Assembly: GCA_965215215.1 (NCBI GenBank)
Contig: OZ244043.1
Location: 2,356,001-2,420,000, forward strand
Length of the DNA: 64,000 nucleotides
Source: CALDTK01 sp965215215
Lineage (GTDB): Bacteria > Bacteroidota > Bacteroidia > Chitinophagales > Saprospiraceae
Direction: 5' to 3'
The notes under the pieces are model-generated. The model saw only the letters and a program-made list of their open reading frames with translations. It had not been told where the DNA came from and ran no database searches. Shown here piece after piece: positions 17,936 to 26,165 of this stretch. Position 1 is the stretch's first letter. The number at the start of each line of letters is the position of its first letter. The position numbers were made by a program, and so were the translations under genes.

Positions 17936-20320
17936 ATGCTTCTTTTTCTCGCTACGGCGCTGGCGCTTGCCGGTAGCCCGCCGGCCACCCCTTTGCCCAC
18001 CCCCGAGCCGCCCGCCGCTGCCGCCACCGTTACGGGGCGCGTCGTGGATGCGGAGGTGCAGGTCCCGCTCGACTTCGCGACCGTCGCCGTGTACACCCCC
18101 GACAGCCTCCTGGTCACGGGGGCGAGCACCGACAGCAGCGGGCGTTTCGCCCTGAGCGTACCCAAGGGGCAGTACCGCCTGCAGGTCGAGTTCATCGGCT
18201 ACCAGGCCCTCAGCCAAACCGTCCGCGTGACCAAGGATGTGGACGTCGGCGACATCGCCCTCACCGCCGACGCCGTGGCCCTCGACGAGGCGACGGTGAC
18301 GGCCCAACGCAGTCAGCTTTCGCTAAAACTAGACCGGCAGATCTTCGACGTCGGTGCCGACGTGACCTCCGCCGGCGGCTCCGCCAACGAGGTGCTCGCG
18401 AACGTACCCTCGGTCGATGTTTCGCCGGAGGGGGAGGTAAGTTTGCGGGGGAGTAACGGCGTCAAGGTGCTCGTCAACGGGAAGCCGAGCACGCTGGCCG
18501 ACAACAACGCGCTCGGCAGCATCCCCGCCGCCAACATCGAGCGCGTCGAAATTATGACCTCGCCCTCGGCGCGCTACGAGGCGGCCGGCTCGGGCGGGAT
18601 CATCAACATCATCCTCAAGGAAAACCTCGAGCGGAGCGTTGGTGGGCAAATTAGCGTGTCGGTAGGAGCCCCAACGGACTACCGACTCGACGGGAGTTTT
18701 AGCGCAAGCCAAAATAAATGGACGGTGTTCGGGAACGGCGGGCTGCGGACCTCGAAGTACTTCAGCACCGGGGAGGCGGACCGGATCTCGACGCTCGCGA
18801 CGGGCGTGCAAAAGTTACGCGAGGACCTGGTCCAGAACCGCCGCGACCTGGCCGGCAACGCCTTCGCCGGCTTCGACTACCGGCCGCGGACGGCGAGTAC
18901 GCTGAGCGCCAGCTACTCGTACTACTACCAGCTCGACGACGACCTGTCGGACGTTGCGTACACCTACCGCGACGGCGACGACGAGTTGGAGCGGGACTGG
19001 CGGCAGCGGCTCGGCTACCGCGAGCCCGGGAAATACCACCAGATCGAAGCTTCTTGGAGTGAGGAGTTGGCGGGGGAGGATACAAAGCTGTTCGTGCTGT
19101 TTCAGAACGACTTTTGGATAAGTCCGGAGCAGGAGCGAACGACGATCACGGAGACTTTTCCGCGGGATGAAGTTGCGCTCCTCCTCGAGACCGAGAGTCT
19201 CGAGTCGAGCACCGACTACCTCCTGCAGGCCGACTACGAACAGCCGCTCGGCGAGCACGGCAAGCTGGAGGCGGGTCTGCGCGGCGAGACCCGCGTGATC
19301 GCGAGCGATTACCTGGCCGAGGAGGTCGAGGACGGTGAGCGGAGCGTGTACCTCGGCTTCGACAACGAGGTGGATTACTTCGAGCGAATCGGCGCGGCCT
19401 ACCTCCAGTACGCCTACGAGCACGACGGTTGGGGGCTGCAGGCGGGTCTGCGCGACGAGTACACCGCGGTTCGCGTGGAGCAGACCGACGGCGAGGCGGA
19501 GATCGTGAAGCGGTACAACAACCTCTTCCCGTCGCTGACGCTGAGTCGCCAGCTGAACGAGGCCATCGGCGTAAACGCGAGTTTCACGAGTCGCATCCGC
19601 CGCCCGGGCTTCTGGGCGATCAACCCCTTCGGCGGCCTGTCCAACCCGAACGAGATCGAGCTCGGCAACGCCGACATCAACCCGAGTTACATCGACGCGA
19701 CCGAGGTGAAGTTGCTCATCAAAAACGAGAAGCTGACCGTGAATCCGTACTTCCGACTCGGCTACGTGCGCGCGCCCTACGACCGCTCGGCGACGCAGGA
19801 CGAGGGTGGGGTAGTGCGGCTGTTGCTCATCAACCTCGACCGCGAGCAGCAACTGGGCGGCGGTATCACGGCGAGCTACTCCCCGACGCCCGACTGGCAG
19901 ATCAGCGGCGAGGGGTACCTCTCGCGCTTTCAGATGCGCGGGATGTACGAGGGCGTCGATTTCGCCTCCGACTTCACGATGAAGAGTGCGCAGGTGAGCG
20001 TGCGCGGCAAGGTGGTGGCGGGCGTGACGGTGCAGGGGACGTTCGACTACTGGAGTGGGCAGCAATACGCGCAGTTCTTCAACAACCCGGTCACGTCGCT
20101 GCAGGCGGGTGCGAGTCGCAAGTTCCTCGACGACCGGCTGCAGGTGAGCTTGAACGTGCGCAATTTATTCGGCCTCCAGAAGTACAGTGGGGGTTCGCAG
20201 CGGGCGACGTTTAGCAATACCTACGAGCGCGTGTGGCAGCAGGAGCGCTGGCTGTTGACGGCGGCTTGGGAGTTGGGCAAGGCGGTGGGGAAGCGGGAGG
20301 CTCGGGAGCGGATTCGGTGA
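17936..20320 (+). CDS. TonB-dependent outer-membrane receptor with carboxypeptidase-regulatory-like domain
   Basis: 794 residues. A signal peptide (MLLFLATALALAGSPPATP) is followed by a regulatory-like beta sandwich (VTGRVVDAEVQVPLDFATVAVYTPD to YRLQVEFIGYQALS, about residues 30-115), a plug domain (DVTSAGGSANEVLANVPSVDV, SLRGSNGVKVLVNGKPS, MTSPSARYEAAGSGGIINIIL) and a long beta-barrel. It belongs to the outer-membrane beta-barrel family typical of Bacteroidota rather than to SusC. The ligand is unknown. It follows the M56-ankyrin gene after 9 bases, so the BlaI-type repressor may also control it; receptors of this class are often found next to BlaI/M56 pairs in Bacteroidota (general recollection, not checked). 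Confidence 0.88.
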   Translation: MLLFLATALALAGSPPATPLPTPEPPAAAATVTGRVVDAEVQVPLDFATVAVYTPDSLLVTGASTDSSGRFALSVPKGQYRLQVEFIGYQALSQTVRVTKDVDVGDIALTADAVALDEATVTAQRSQLSLKLDRQIFDVGADVTSAGGSANEVLANVPSVDVSPEGEVSLRGSNGVKVLVNGKPSTLADNNALGSIPAANIERVEIMTSPSARYEAAGSGGIINIILKENLERSVGGQISVSVGAPTDYRLDGSFSASQNKWTVFGNGGLRTSKYFSTGEADRISTLATGVQKLREDLVQNRRDLAGNAFAGFDYRPRTASTLSASYSYYYQLDDDLSDVAYTYRDGDDELERDWRQRLGYREPGKYHQIEASWSEELAGEDTKLFVLFQNDFWISPEQERTTITETFPRDEVALLLETESLESSTDYLLQADYEQPLGEHGKLEAGLRGETRVIASDYLAEEVEDGERSVYLGFDNEVDYFERIGAAYLQYAYEHDGWGLQAGLRDEYTAVRVEQTDGEAEIVKRYNNLFPSLTLSRQLNEAIGVNASFTSRIRRPGFWAINPFGGLSNPNEIELGNADINPSYIDATEVKLLIKNEKLTVNPYFRLGYVRAPYDRSATQDEGGVVRLLLINLDREQQLGGGITASYSPTPDWQISGEGYLSRFQMRGMYEGVDFASDFTMKSAQVSVRGKVVAGVTVQGTFDYWSGQQYAQFFNNPVTSLQAGASRKFLDDRLQVSLNVRNLFGLQKYSGGSQRATFSNTYERVWQQERWLLTAAWELGKAVGKREARERIR
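18315..18329 (-). repeat. GNAA mini-hairpin repeat, AGC/GCT stem
   Basis: Minus strand GTTTTAGCGAAAGCT, identical to the copy at 17859. Antisense in the TonB receptor gene, which again reads QLSLKL. Confidence 0.8.
18696..18710 (+). repeat. GNAA mini-hairpin repeat with one unpaired stem base
   Basis: GTTTTAGCGCAAGCC: loop GCAA, inner two pairs intact, outer A/C unpaired. Sense in the TonB receptor gene (reads SFSAS). Confidence 0.65.
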
Positions 20321-20406
20321 GAGATAAAAATTAGACTCCGGTCCGTACATGTGAAATCCTTCGCTTAATTCTCCCAAGTGGCGCGTTTTTATGCGTATTT
20401 TCGTGC

Positions 20407-20416
20407 GAAACGTTTC
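20407..20416. promoter_or_regulatory. GAAACGTTTC palindrome at the start of the HTH-peptidase gene
   Basis: A perfect 10-base palindrome five bases upstream of the TTG start at 20422 and just downstream of TATTTTCG (20394-20401), a likely -7 element. It may be the operator for the HTH domain encoded next. The same 10-mer is at 2455. Confidence 0.45.
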
Positions 20417-20421
20417 ACAAA

Positions 20422-21615
20422 TTGCCGGATCCGTCCATCATCGATCGCCTTCTCGCCGACGCGCTCACGCAGCCGAAAGACTTGCGGACGCTCTACGAAC
20501 AGAAGCTAACGGAAACCGGACTTCGCAACAAGCACGTGTCGGAGTTGCTCGCCATCGACCGCAACACGCTAAACCCCATCATCGAGGGTACGGCGCAGCA
20601 GCCGAAGGTCCAGAATCTCCTTAAGGTCGCAGAGTTTTTGGGGCTCGATTTCGAGGGTATGCTGGCGGCTTTCCTGCGTACAAACCCGAGCAAAGAATTG
20701 AAGGATCTAGAGCGGGCCCGCAGGGCGACTTTCCTCACGGCACACTTCGATTTGCCACGCCTCAAGAAAGTCGGCTTCCTGGATCGCGTCGACGACCTCG
20801 GTCACATCGAAGAGCGAATCTGTCAGTATTTCTCCATCCCGAACGTCTACGCCTACGAGACGGTACAAGCTCCCCGGCTTTACAGCAAAACGAAGGTCGA
20901 CGCCGTAAGCCAGATGCGTGAATTCTGGGTCAAATCGGCCTACGGGCACTTCGAGCGTATGCAGAACGACCGACCCTACGATCGGGACTTATTACGGACG
21001 GCGATCATCCCGAAGCTCAGGGGCTACACTCGGAACGTGCAGACCGGGCTCATCTCTGTGATTAAGGCGCTGTACAACGTGGGCGTCACCGTGCTCTTCC
21101 AACAACACCTAGCCAATACGCAGGTGCGCGGGGCCACGATGGTGGTCAACGGTAAGCCATGCATCGTGATTACCGACCTCAAGCAGAACTACGCGACCAT
21201 CTGGTTTGCGCTCGTCCACGAGCTCTACCACGTGCTCTACGACCTCGACACCATCAGCTCGTCGCTGGCCTACCACCTCACCGGTGACGATGACCTCTTG
21301 CTCATCGAGGACAAAGCAAACGCCTTTGCGCGCGACTTGCTGTTCGCCGACCAACGGGTCCGCTACATCGCGCCGCTGATCCACAACGAACTCGCCGTCG
21401 AGCAGTACGCCGAGGAGGCGGGCGTTCACCCGGCCATCGTTTATTCCTTCTACCAGCACTACCAGGCCGAGCGCGGTGAAAACTACTGGCGGGCGTTCAA
21501 GCAGCACTTTCCCGATGTGAAGCGACTCACACGCGATCTCAACGTCTGCCTTTGGCGAGAGGACTCTATCGAGGATTCGGCGAACAAGATCAAGAAAGCC
21601 CTGGGCCTGACCTAA
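20422..21615 (+). CDS. HTH-domain ImmA/IrrE-type metallopeptidase
   Basis: 397 residues from a TTG start placed right after a promoter-like element and palindrome. Residues ~25-80 are a helix-turn-helix (LRNKHVSELLAIDRNTLNPII followed by a regulatory helix); the C-terminal half carries the ImmA/IrrE zinc-peptidase signature FALVHELYHVLYDL (HExxH with E and Y variants) and EDKANAFARDLLF, where the downstream acidic residue completes the site. The middle section (about 90-230) is an unassigned helical domain. Such proteins cleave or control repressors in phage, conjugative-element and stress systems. It is followed after 11 bases by a 173-residue gene of unknown type, and both sit at the entry of the defence island. 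Confidence 0.8.
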   Translation: MPDPSIIDRLLADALTQPKDLRTLYEQKLTETGLRNKHVSELLAIDRNTLNPIIEGTAQQPKVQNLLKVAEFLGLDFEGMLAAFLRTNPSKELKDLERARRATFLTAHFDLPRLKKVGFLDRVDDLGHIEERICQYFSIPNVYAYETVQAPRLYSKTKVDAVSQMREFWVKSAYGHFERMQNDRPYDRDLLRTAIIPKLRGYTRNVQTGLISVIKALYNVGVTVLFQQHLANTQVRGATMVVNGKPCIVITDLKQNYATIWFALVHELYHVLYDLDTISSSLAYHLTGDDDLLLIEDKANAFARDLLFADQRVRYIAPLIHNELAVEQYAEEAGVHPAIVYSFYQHYQAERGENYWRAFKQHFPDVKRLTRDLNVCLWREDSIEDSANKIKKALGLT

Positions 21616-21626
21616 ACCACCGAGTT

Positions 21627-22148
21627 ATGACCAACAAGAAAACGAAAGATCAGCTCAGCGCGGAGGAGCGCGAACGCTTGGAGATGCTGGCCGCCGCCGA
21701 TGAGGAAACCGCGAAGGGAGCGCAGTACACGCTCGACGAGGGGGGCGGCGTCAAGGCGCAAAAGGAGTTTATCGGCGCGGCGATGGCCGCCGTGGAGGAC
21801 CCCGAAAAGAAGTATCGCATCTACTACAACGGGATACAGAAGCTACTCCTCCAACACTTGCCGAAGGGGAAGAAATTTGAGAAGCAACGCGGGTGGATCT
21901 ACGACGAGAAAAACATCTTCTTGAGCCGCGGCAAGGCCAAGAACGCAAGCGGTATTCGCGGTGGCGATGGTCGGATGACGTTTCAACCCGATATGCAGCA
22001 AATCCTCGACGAGGTGGTGGCCTGGATTCTTTCCCGCGGCACGATGGTCGACATCTACGATCGGCTCTGGCAGCTCAATGAGCGGATGGGGTATCCGCAT
22101 CAGTCAAATTTTGTAAAGGCTAAGCCGGGTGCGTCTGTTTCGACTTGA
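21627..22148 (+). CDS. Hypothetical partner of the HTH-peptidase, 173 residues
   Basis: I do not recognise this protein. ATG 21627 is preferred over an in-frame start inside the upstream gene because it follows that gene's stop by 11 bases. The N-terminal 60 residues are charged and helical (SAEERERLEMLAAADEETA); the rest contains KKYRIYYNGIQKLLLQHLPKG, a basic KKFEKQRGWIYDEKN segment and a C-terminal helix ILSRGTMVDIYDRLWQL. No membrane segment, signal peptide or catalytic motif is visible. Tight linkage to an ImmA/IrrE-type peptidase suggests a two-gene toxin-antitoxin-like or signalling unit, with this protein as substrate or effector; that is inference. Confidence 0.7.
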   Translation: MTNKKTKDQLSAEERERLEMLAAADEETAKGAQYTLDEGGGVKAQKEFIGAAMAAVEDPEKKYRIYYNGIQKLLLQHLPKGKKFEKQRGWIYDEKNIFLSRGKAKNASGIRGGDGRMTFQPDMQQILDEVVAWILSRGTMVDIYDRLWQLNERMGYPHQSNFVKAKPGASVST

Positions 22149-22198
22149 GGCACCCCCAGCTTTCGCAGTAGTGCTACATCATAGGCGTCCTGAAAAGG

Positions 22199-22231
22199 TG
22201 TCGCAAAATTGCGCGTCGCAATTTTGCGACA
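22199..22231. promoter_or_regulatory. Perfect 33-base palindromic hairpin upstream of the ATPase gene
   Basis: TGTCGCAAAATTGCG (22199-22213) and its exact reverse complement (22217-22231) flank the trinucleotide CGT. It ends 13 bases before ATG 22245. It may be an operator, a leader hairpin, or a terminator for the upstream pair. No second copy was seen in the window. Confidence 0.8.
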
Positions 22232-22244
22232 GTAGCTTTTCACG

Positions 22245-23405
22245 ATGCTAAATCCGTTCAGGGTGGGAGAGAAGTTGACTGGCCAAGAGCTCGTTGACCG
22301 CGTGGAGGAGGTAGCCACCATCGAGCGCGTGATGGCCCAGGGAGAAAGATTATTTCTGATCGGTCCGAGACGGTTCGGGAAGACTTCCATCCTCTTGGCC
22401 GCCGCCACCCGTGCGCGAGCGAACGGCGTCAAGGTGATCAGCGTAAATGCCGAGGAATTTGTAACCCCGGAAGCGCTAGCGGCCGAACTCATCCGGCAGG
22501 GAACAGAACTGCTCGGTGGCTCGGTAGAACGTGGGCTCAGTAAGGCCGTAAAGTTCTTCCGTAGTCTGAGGCCGACCGTAGCCTACGATCCGCTGATGGA
22601 CAGTTGGAGCGTAGGGGTAAGTCCCGATAAAAGCGGTGGGCTGGAGACGAAAGCGATTACTGAGGTCCTAAACGGACTGGACGCTATGGCGGCGGCGAAC
22701 GGCGCCCGCGTGGCGGTGGTGATCGACGAGTTTCAGCAGGTAGTCGCAAGCGATGGGGTACCTGGCGAGCGAGCCTTACGGGCGGTCGTGCAACGCCACC
22801 AGCACCTGGCGTACGTATTCGCGGGATCGGCTACGACGCTACTCACCGCCATGACCAGCGATCACAATCGACCGTTCTACCGGCTAGGCTCCAAGCTGTT
22901 CCTCGGTCCGATACCACGCGTCGATTTCTCGGCGCACCTACGGCGCGGGTTTGCGGCGATTGGTGCGAACCTATCGGAGGCCGTTGCAACACAACTGTTC
23001 GAGTACAGCGAGGACGTTCCGTACAACGTCCAACGCCTCGCACACGAAGTCTGGGCGGCGAGTTCGGGTGCGGACACTGAGGCAATTACGGCTGAGGCTG
23101 TCGACCAAGCGCTCACACGATTGATCGCCACGGAGACACCAACCTACGGACGGATCGTAAGCCAGTTGACGCCCGCGCAGTTGAAGACGCTCGTTGCGGT
23201 TGCCGCCTCGCGGGCGGGCTACGTGCTTACGGCTACGCAGACAGCCAAGCAGTACAAGATTGCCGTTTCGACGCTCCGTCGATCGCTCACGTCGCTAGAG
23301 GACAAAGGTTTGCTGCGGCGAGATTTCGGTACCCCGGGGACGGTCTACTACCGCTACGAGGATCCCTTTTTCGCGGCGTACGTCCGGCGGGTGATGCGGG
23401 TGTAA
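22245..23405 (+). CDS. Archaeal-type (STAND-like) ATPase with C-terminal winged helix
   Basis: 386 residues. Walker A is FLIGPRRFGKTS, Walker B is VAVVIDEFQQ and a sensor-type motif is YVFAGSATTLL, matching the ATPase family (PF01637-like) first described in archaea and common beside mobile DNA. Residues ~315-386 form a winged helix-turn-helix (QTAKQYKIAVSTLRRSLTSLEDKGLLRR) and the typical YRYEDPFFAAYVRR end. It is probably a cytoplasmic nucleotide-dependent switch that may bind DNA. It lies alone between the HTH-peptidase pair and hsdR, behind a striking palindrome. A defence role is guilt by association. Confidence 0.82.
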   Translation: MLNPFRVGEKLTGQELVDRVEEVATIERVMAQGERLFLIGPRRFGKTSILLAAATRARANGVKVISVNAEEFVTPEALAAELIRQGTELLGGSVERGLSKAVKFFRSLRPTVAYDPLMDSWSVGVSPDKSGGLETKAITEVLNGLDAMAAANGARVAVVIDEFQQVVASDGVPGERALRAVVQRHQHLAYVFAGSATTLLTAMTSDHNRPFYRLGSKLFLGPIPRVDFSAHLRRGFAAIGANLSEAVATQLFEYSEDVPYNVQRLAHEVWAASSGADTEAITAEAVDQALTRLIATETPTYGRIVSQLTPAQLKTLVAVAASRAGYVLTATQTAKQYKIAVSTLRRSLTSLEDKGLLRRDFGTPGTVYYRYEDPFFAAYVRRVMRV

Positions 23406-23460
23406 GTAGCGGAAGCGACAAAAGGTACGCTTGCAAACGGATTACATATGATTCGTTGCT

Positions 23461-23468
23461 TACCTCGC
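23461..23468 (+). promoter_or_regulatory. Promoter -7-like element of hsdR
   Basis: TACCTCGC, six bases before ATG 23475; it favours this start over the in-frame ATG at 23448. Confidence 0.35.
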
Positions 23469-23474
23469 AGGTAC

Positions 23475-26150
23475 ATGTCCGCCCCCAATCAACAACCCGA
23501 ACAGCTCGCGCGCGACCGGATCGACGGCAAGTTGTGTGAAGCGGGCTGGGTCGTGCAGGACCTCAACGCCATCGACAGGCACGCCGCCCCCGGGGTCGCC
23601 GTGCGCGAGTACGCGACCGATAGCGGGCCGGCGGACTACACGCTGTTCGTGAGCGGTGAGCTGGTCGGCGTGATCGAGGCCAAACGTGCCCGGGAAGGCC
23701 ACCGGCTCAGTGTCGTGGAGGAGCAGACGGTGCGTTACGGCGACGCCGAGTTTCGGCACCTCGGCCCGCAGTCACTCCCTTTCCTTTTCGAAGCGAACGG
23801 CGAAGTCCTCTATTTCACAGATCGTCGCGATCCCAGTCCGCAGGCGCGTGAGCTATTCGCCTTTCCCCGGCCCAGCGTTTTGGCGCAAGCCGGGGCGCGG
23901 AGTTTGCGCACCCGCCTGCGCGAAGATCTCCCGGCCCTCGAAGCGCGCGGACTGCGGCCCGCCCAGGTGGTGGCGATCCGGAACCTCGAGGCGAGTTTTG
24001 GCGAAAGCCGCCCCCGTGCCCTCATCCAGATGGCGACGGGGGCGGGCAAGACCTACACGGCGGCCACCTTCATTTACCGCTTGCTGAAGTTTGCGCGGGC
24101 CAAGCGCATCCTCTTCCTCGTGGATACGCGCAACCTCGGCGCGCAGGCCCGCAAGGAGTTTATCGACTACACCCCGCAGGACGATAACCGGAAGCTGGGC
24201 GAACTCTACAACCTGAGCCTGCTGCAGAGCAGCGCCGTGCCCGAGCAGGCCGACGTGGTGATCTCGACGATCCAGCGGGTGTACGCGATGCTGAAGGGGG
24301 AGGAGCTCAACGACGGCGCCGACGAGGAGAGCCCGTACGAGAGCAACGTGCTGCGCCGCGAGCCGCCGCCGGTGGTGTACAACGCGGGCGTGCCGCCGGA
24401 CATGTTCGACTTCATCGTCGTGGACGAGTGCCACCGCTCCATCTACAACCGGTGGCGGCAGGTGCTGGACTACTTCGACGCGTTTATCATCGGTCTGACG
24501 GCGACGCCGGATGTCCGTACGTACGCGTTCTTCCAGCAGAACGTCGTGAGCGAGTACAGCTACGAGGAGAGCGTGCGCGACGGGGTGAACGTGCCCTTCG
24601 AGGTTTACAAGATCGAAACGCAGGTCACCAAGCACGGCGGGCGCATCGAGGAGGGTTTCGACGTAAGTCGCCGCGACAAACTCACGCGGGCCGAGCGCAT
24701 GGTGCTCAACGAGGAGGAGCTGGACTACACGGGCAAGCAACTGGATCGGGACGTGGTGAACCTCGACCAGATCCGCACTGTGTTGCGGACCTACAAGGAG
24801 CGCCTCCCGGAGATCATGCCGGGGCGGCGGCGGGCCGACGGGACGTACGAGGTGCCGAAGACCCTGATCTTCGCGAAGAGCGACAGCCACGCCGAGGACA
24901 TCGTGCGTACGGCGCGCGAGGTGTTTGCGGAGCGCAACGAGTTCTGCAAGAAGGTGACCTACAAGATCGACGAGGACCCGCAGGCGCTCATCAACCGCTT
25001 CCGCAACGACTACCTCCCGCGCATCGCGGTGACGGTGGACATGATTGCGACGGGGACGGACGTGAAGGCGCTGGAGGTGCTTATCTTTATGCGGGACGTG
25101 CGTTCGGCGGGCTACTTCGAGCAGATGAAGGGGCGTGGGGCGCGGAGTATTGATGCGGACCGGATGCGGCTCATTACGCCGGAGGCTTCCGCCAAAACAC
25201 ACTTCGTGATCGTGGATGCGGTGGGGGCGACGCAGTCGAAGAAGACGTACAGTCGGCCGCTCGAACGCCAGCCTAGCATCGCGCTGAAGGAGTTGCTGGC
25301 GGCGGTAGCGGTTGGCAATACGGACGAGGATGTTTTCCTGAGCTTAGCCGGACGCCTCGCCAAGCTCCAGCAGCAGCTGACGCCGGAGCAGCGCGCGGAG
25401 GTAAGCGAAAAGAGCGGTGGCCGCTCGATGCCAGAGCTGATCGGCGGTTTGCTGGAGGCTTACGACAAGGATGCAGTGACCAGACAAGCTGATGCCATGA
25501 CCAGCGAAGAATTGACGACAATGGGCGCCGATGAAACCTTGACCACGGACGAACGCCGCGGCTTAGCGCGGCGACTCCTACTGCGCAAAGCTTCGACACC
25601 TTTCACGGGTCGACTCAACACCTTTTTGGATGACGCGCGCAAGGTGCACGAGCAGGTCGTGGATACGCACACGGCAGATCGCGTGGAGGAGGCCGGCTGG
25701 CAAACGGACGCCGACGATCGTAATCAAGCCGCAGTCAAAGACTTCACCGACTACATCGCCGCCCACCGCGACGAGATCGACGCGCTCACCATCCTGTTTG
25801 GCGAGCCCTACCAGCGGCGCGACCTCACGCTGGCGATGATTAAGGAGCTAGCTAATAAGCTGCGCGCCGACCGGCCGACGCTCACGCCGCGGCGCGTTTG
25901 GGAGGCCTACGAGGCGCTGGGGGCGGTAGAAGGTGGTCCACCAGAACACACGCACATCGCGCTATTGAGTCTCGTGCGCCACGTCTGCGGCGTGGATGAG
26001 GCCTTGACGCCTTTCGGCAAAACCGTGGACCGCCGTTTTCAGACCTGGGTGATGGGCCGGCAGGCGGGTGTGGTGAAATACAGTGAGGACCAGATGTGGT
26101 GGCTGCTTGTTTATCCGAACAAACGGTGGTATGTTGCGGACTATGAGTAA
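23475..26150 (+). CDS. hsdR: Type I restriction enzyme, R (motor/nuclease) subunit
   Basis: 891 residues, full length for an EcoEI-like HsdR. The N-terminal PD-(D/E)XK nuclease is visible as GPADYTLFVSG followed by GVIEAKRA. The SF2 helicase motor has QMATGAGKTYTAA (motif I), FIVVDECHRS (DECH box), IIGLTATPD (motif III), DMIATGTDVKALEVLIF and MKGRGARSID (motifs V-VI). The C-terminal EcoEI-type domain follows. It translocates and cuts DNA only in complex with HsdM and HsdS; hsdM lies 5 kb away and is interrupted, and no hsdS is visible, so the system is probably inactive. Four mini-hairpin repeats lie within it. Confidence 0.93.
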   Translation: MSAPNQQPEQLARDRIDGKLCEAGWVVQDLNAIDRHAAPGVAVREYATDSGPADYTLFVSGELVGVIEAKRAREGHRLSVVEEQTVRYGDAEFRHLGPQSLPFLFEANGEVLYFTDRRDPSPQARELFAFPRPSVLAQAGARSLRTRLREDLPALEARGLRPAQVVAIRNLEASFGESRPRALIQMATGAGKTYTAATFIYRLLKFARAKRILFLVDTRNLGAQARKEFIDYTPQDDNRKLGELYNLSLLQSSAVPEQADVVISTIQRVYAMLKGEELNDGADEESPYESNVLRREPPPVVYNAGVPPDMFDFIVVDECHRSIYNRWRQVLDYFDAFIIGLTATPDVRTYAFFQQNVVSEYSYEESVRDGVNVPFEVYKIETQVTKHGGRIEEGFDVSRRDKLTRAERMVLNEEELDYTGKQLDRDVVNLDQIRTVLRTYKERLPEIMPGRRRADGTYEVPKTLIFAKSDSHAEDIVRTAREVFAERNEFCKKVTYKIDEDPQALINRFRNDYLPRIAVTVDMIATGTDVKALEVLIFMRDVRSAGYFEQMKGRGARSIDADRMRLITPEASAKTHFVIVDAVGATQSKKTYSRPLERQPSIALKELLAAVAVGNTDEDVFLSLAGRLAKLQQQLTPEQRAEVSEKSGGRSMPELIGGLLEAYDKDAVTRQADAMTSEELTTMGADETLTTDERRGLARRLLLRKASTPFTGRLNTFLDDARKVHEQVVDTHTADRVEEAGWQTDADDRNQAAVKDFTDYIAAHRDEIDALTILFGEPYQRRDLTLAMIKELANKLRADRPTLTPRRVWEAYEALGAVEGGPPEHTHIALLSLVRHVCGVDEALTPFGKTVDRRFQTWVMGRQAGVVKYSEDQMWWLLVYPNKRWYVADYE
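23877..23891 (+). repeat. GNAA mini-hairpin repeat
   Basis: GTTTTGGCGCAAGCC: stem GGC/GCC, loop GCAA. In hsdR (reads VLAQAG). Confidence 0.85.
23995..24009 (+). repeat. GNAA mini-hairpin repeat, exact consensus
   Basis: GTTTTGGCGAAAGCC, 118 bases after the previous copy, in hsdR (reads SFGES, a different frame). Confidence 0.9.
25184..25198 (-). repeat. GNAA mini-hairpin repeat
   Basis: Minus strand GTTTTGGCGGAAGCC, antisense in hsdR (reads EASAKT). Confidence 0.85.
26009..26023 (-). repeat. GNAA mini-hairpin repeat, GCC/GGC stem
   Basis: Minus strand GTTTTGCCGAAAGGC: compensated stem, loop GAAA. Antisense near the end of hsdR (reads PFGKT). No copy occurs in the AT-rich island that follows. 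Confidence 0.85.
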
Positions 26151-26165
26151 CAAAAACCTTAGCAA

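Noticed and set aside
23853..25202. 449-codon minus-strand frame opposite hsdR, and 444-codon frame opposite treS (3545-4879)
   Set aside because: Shadow frames of strongly conserved genes in GC-rich DNA.
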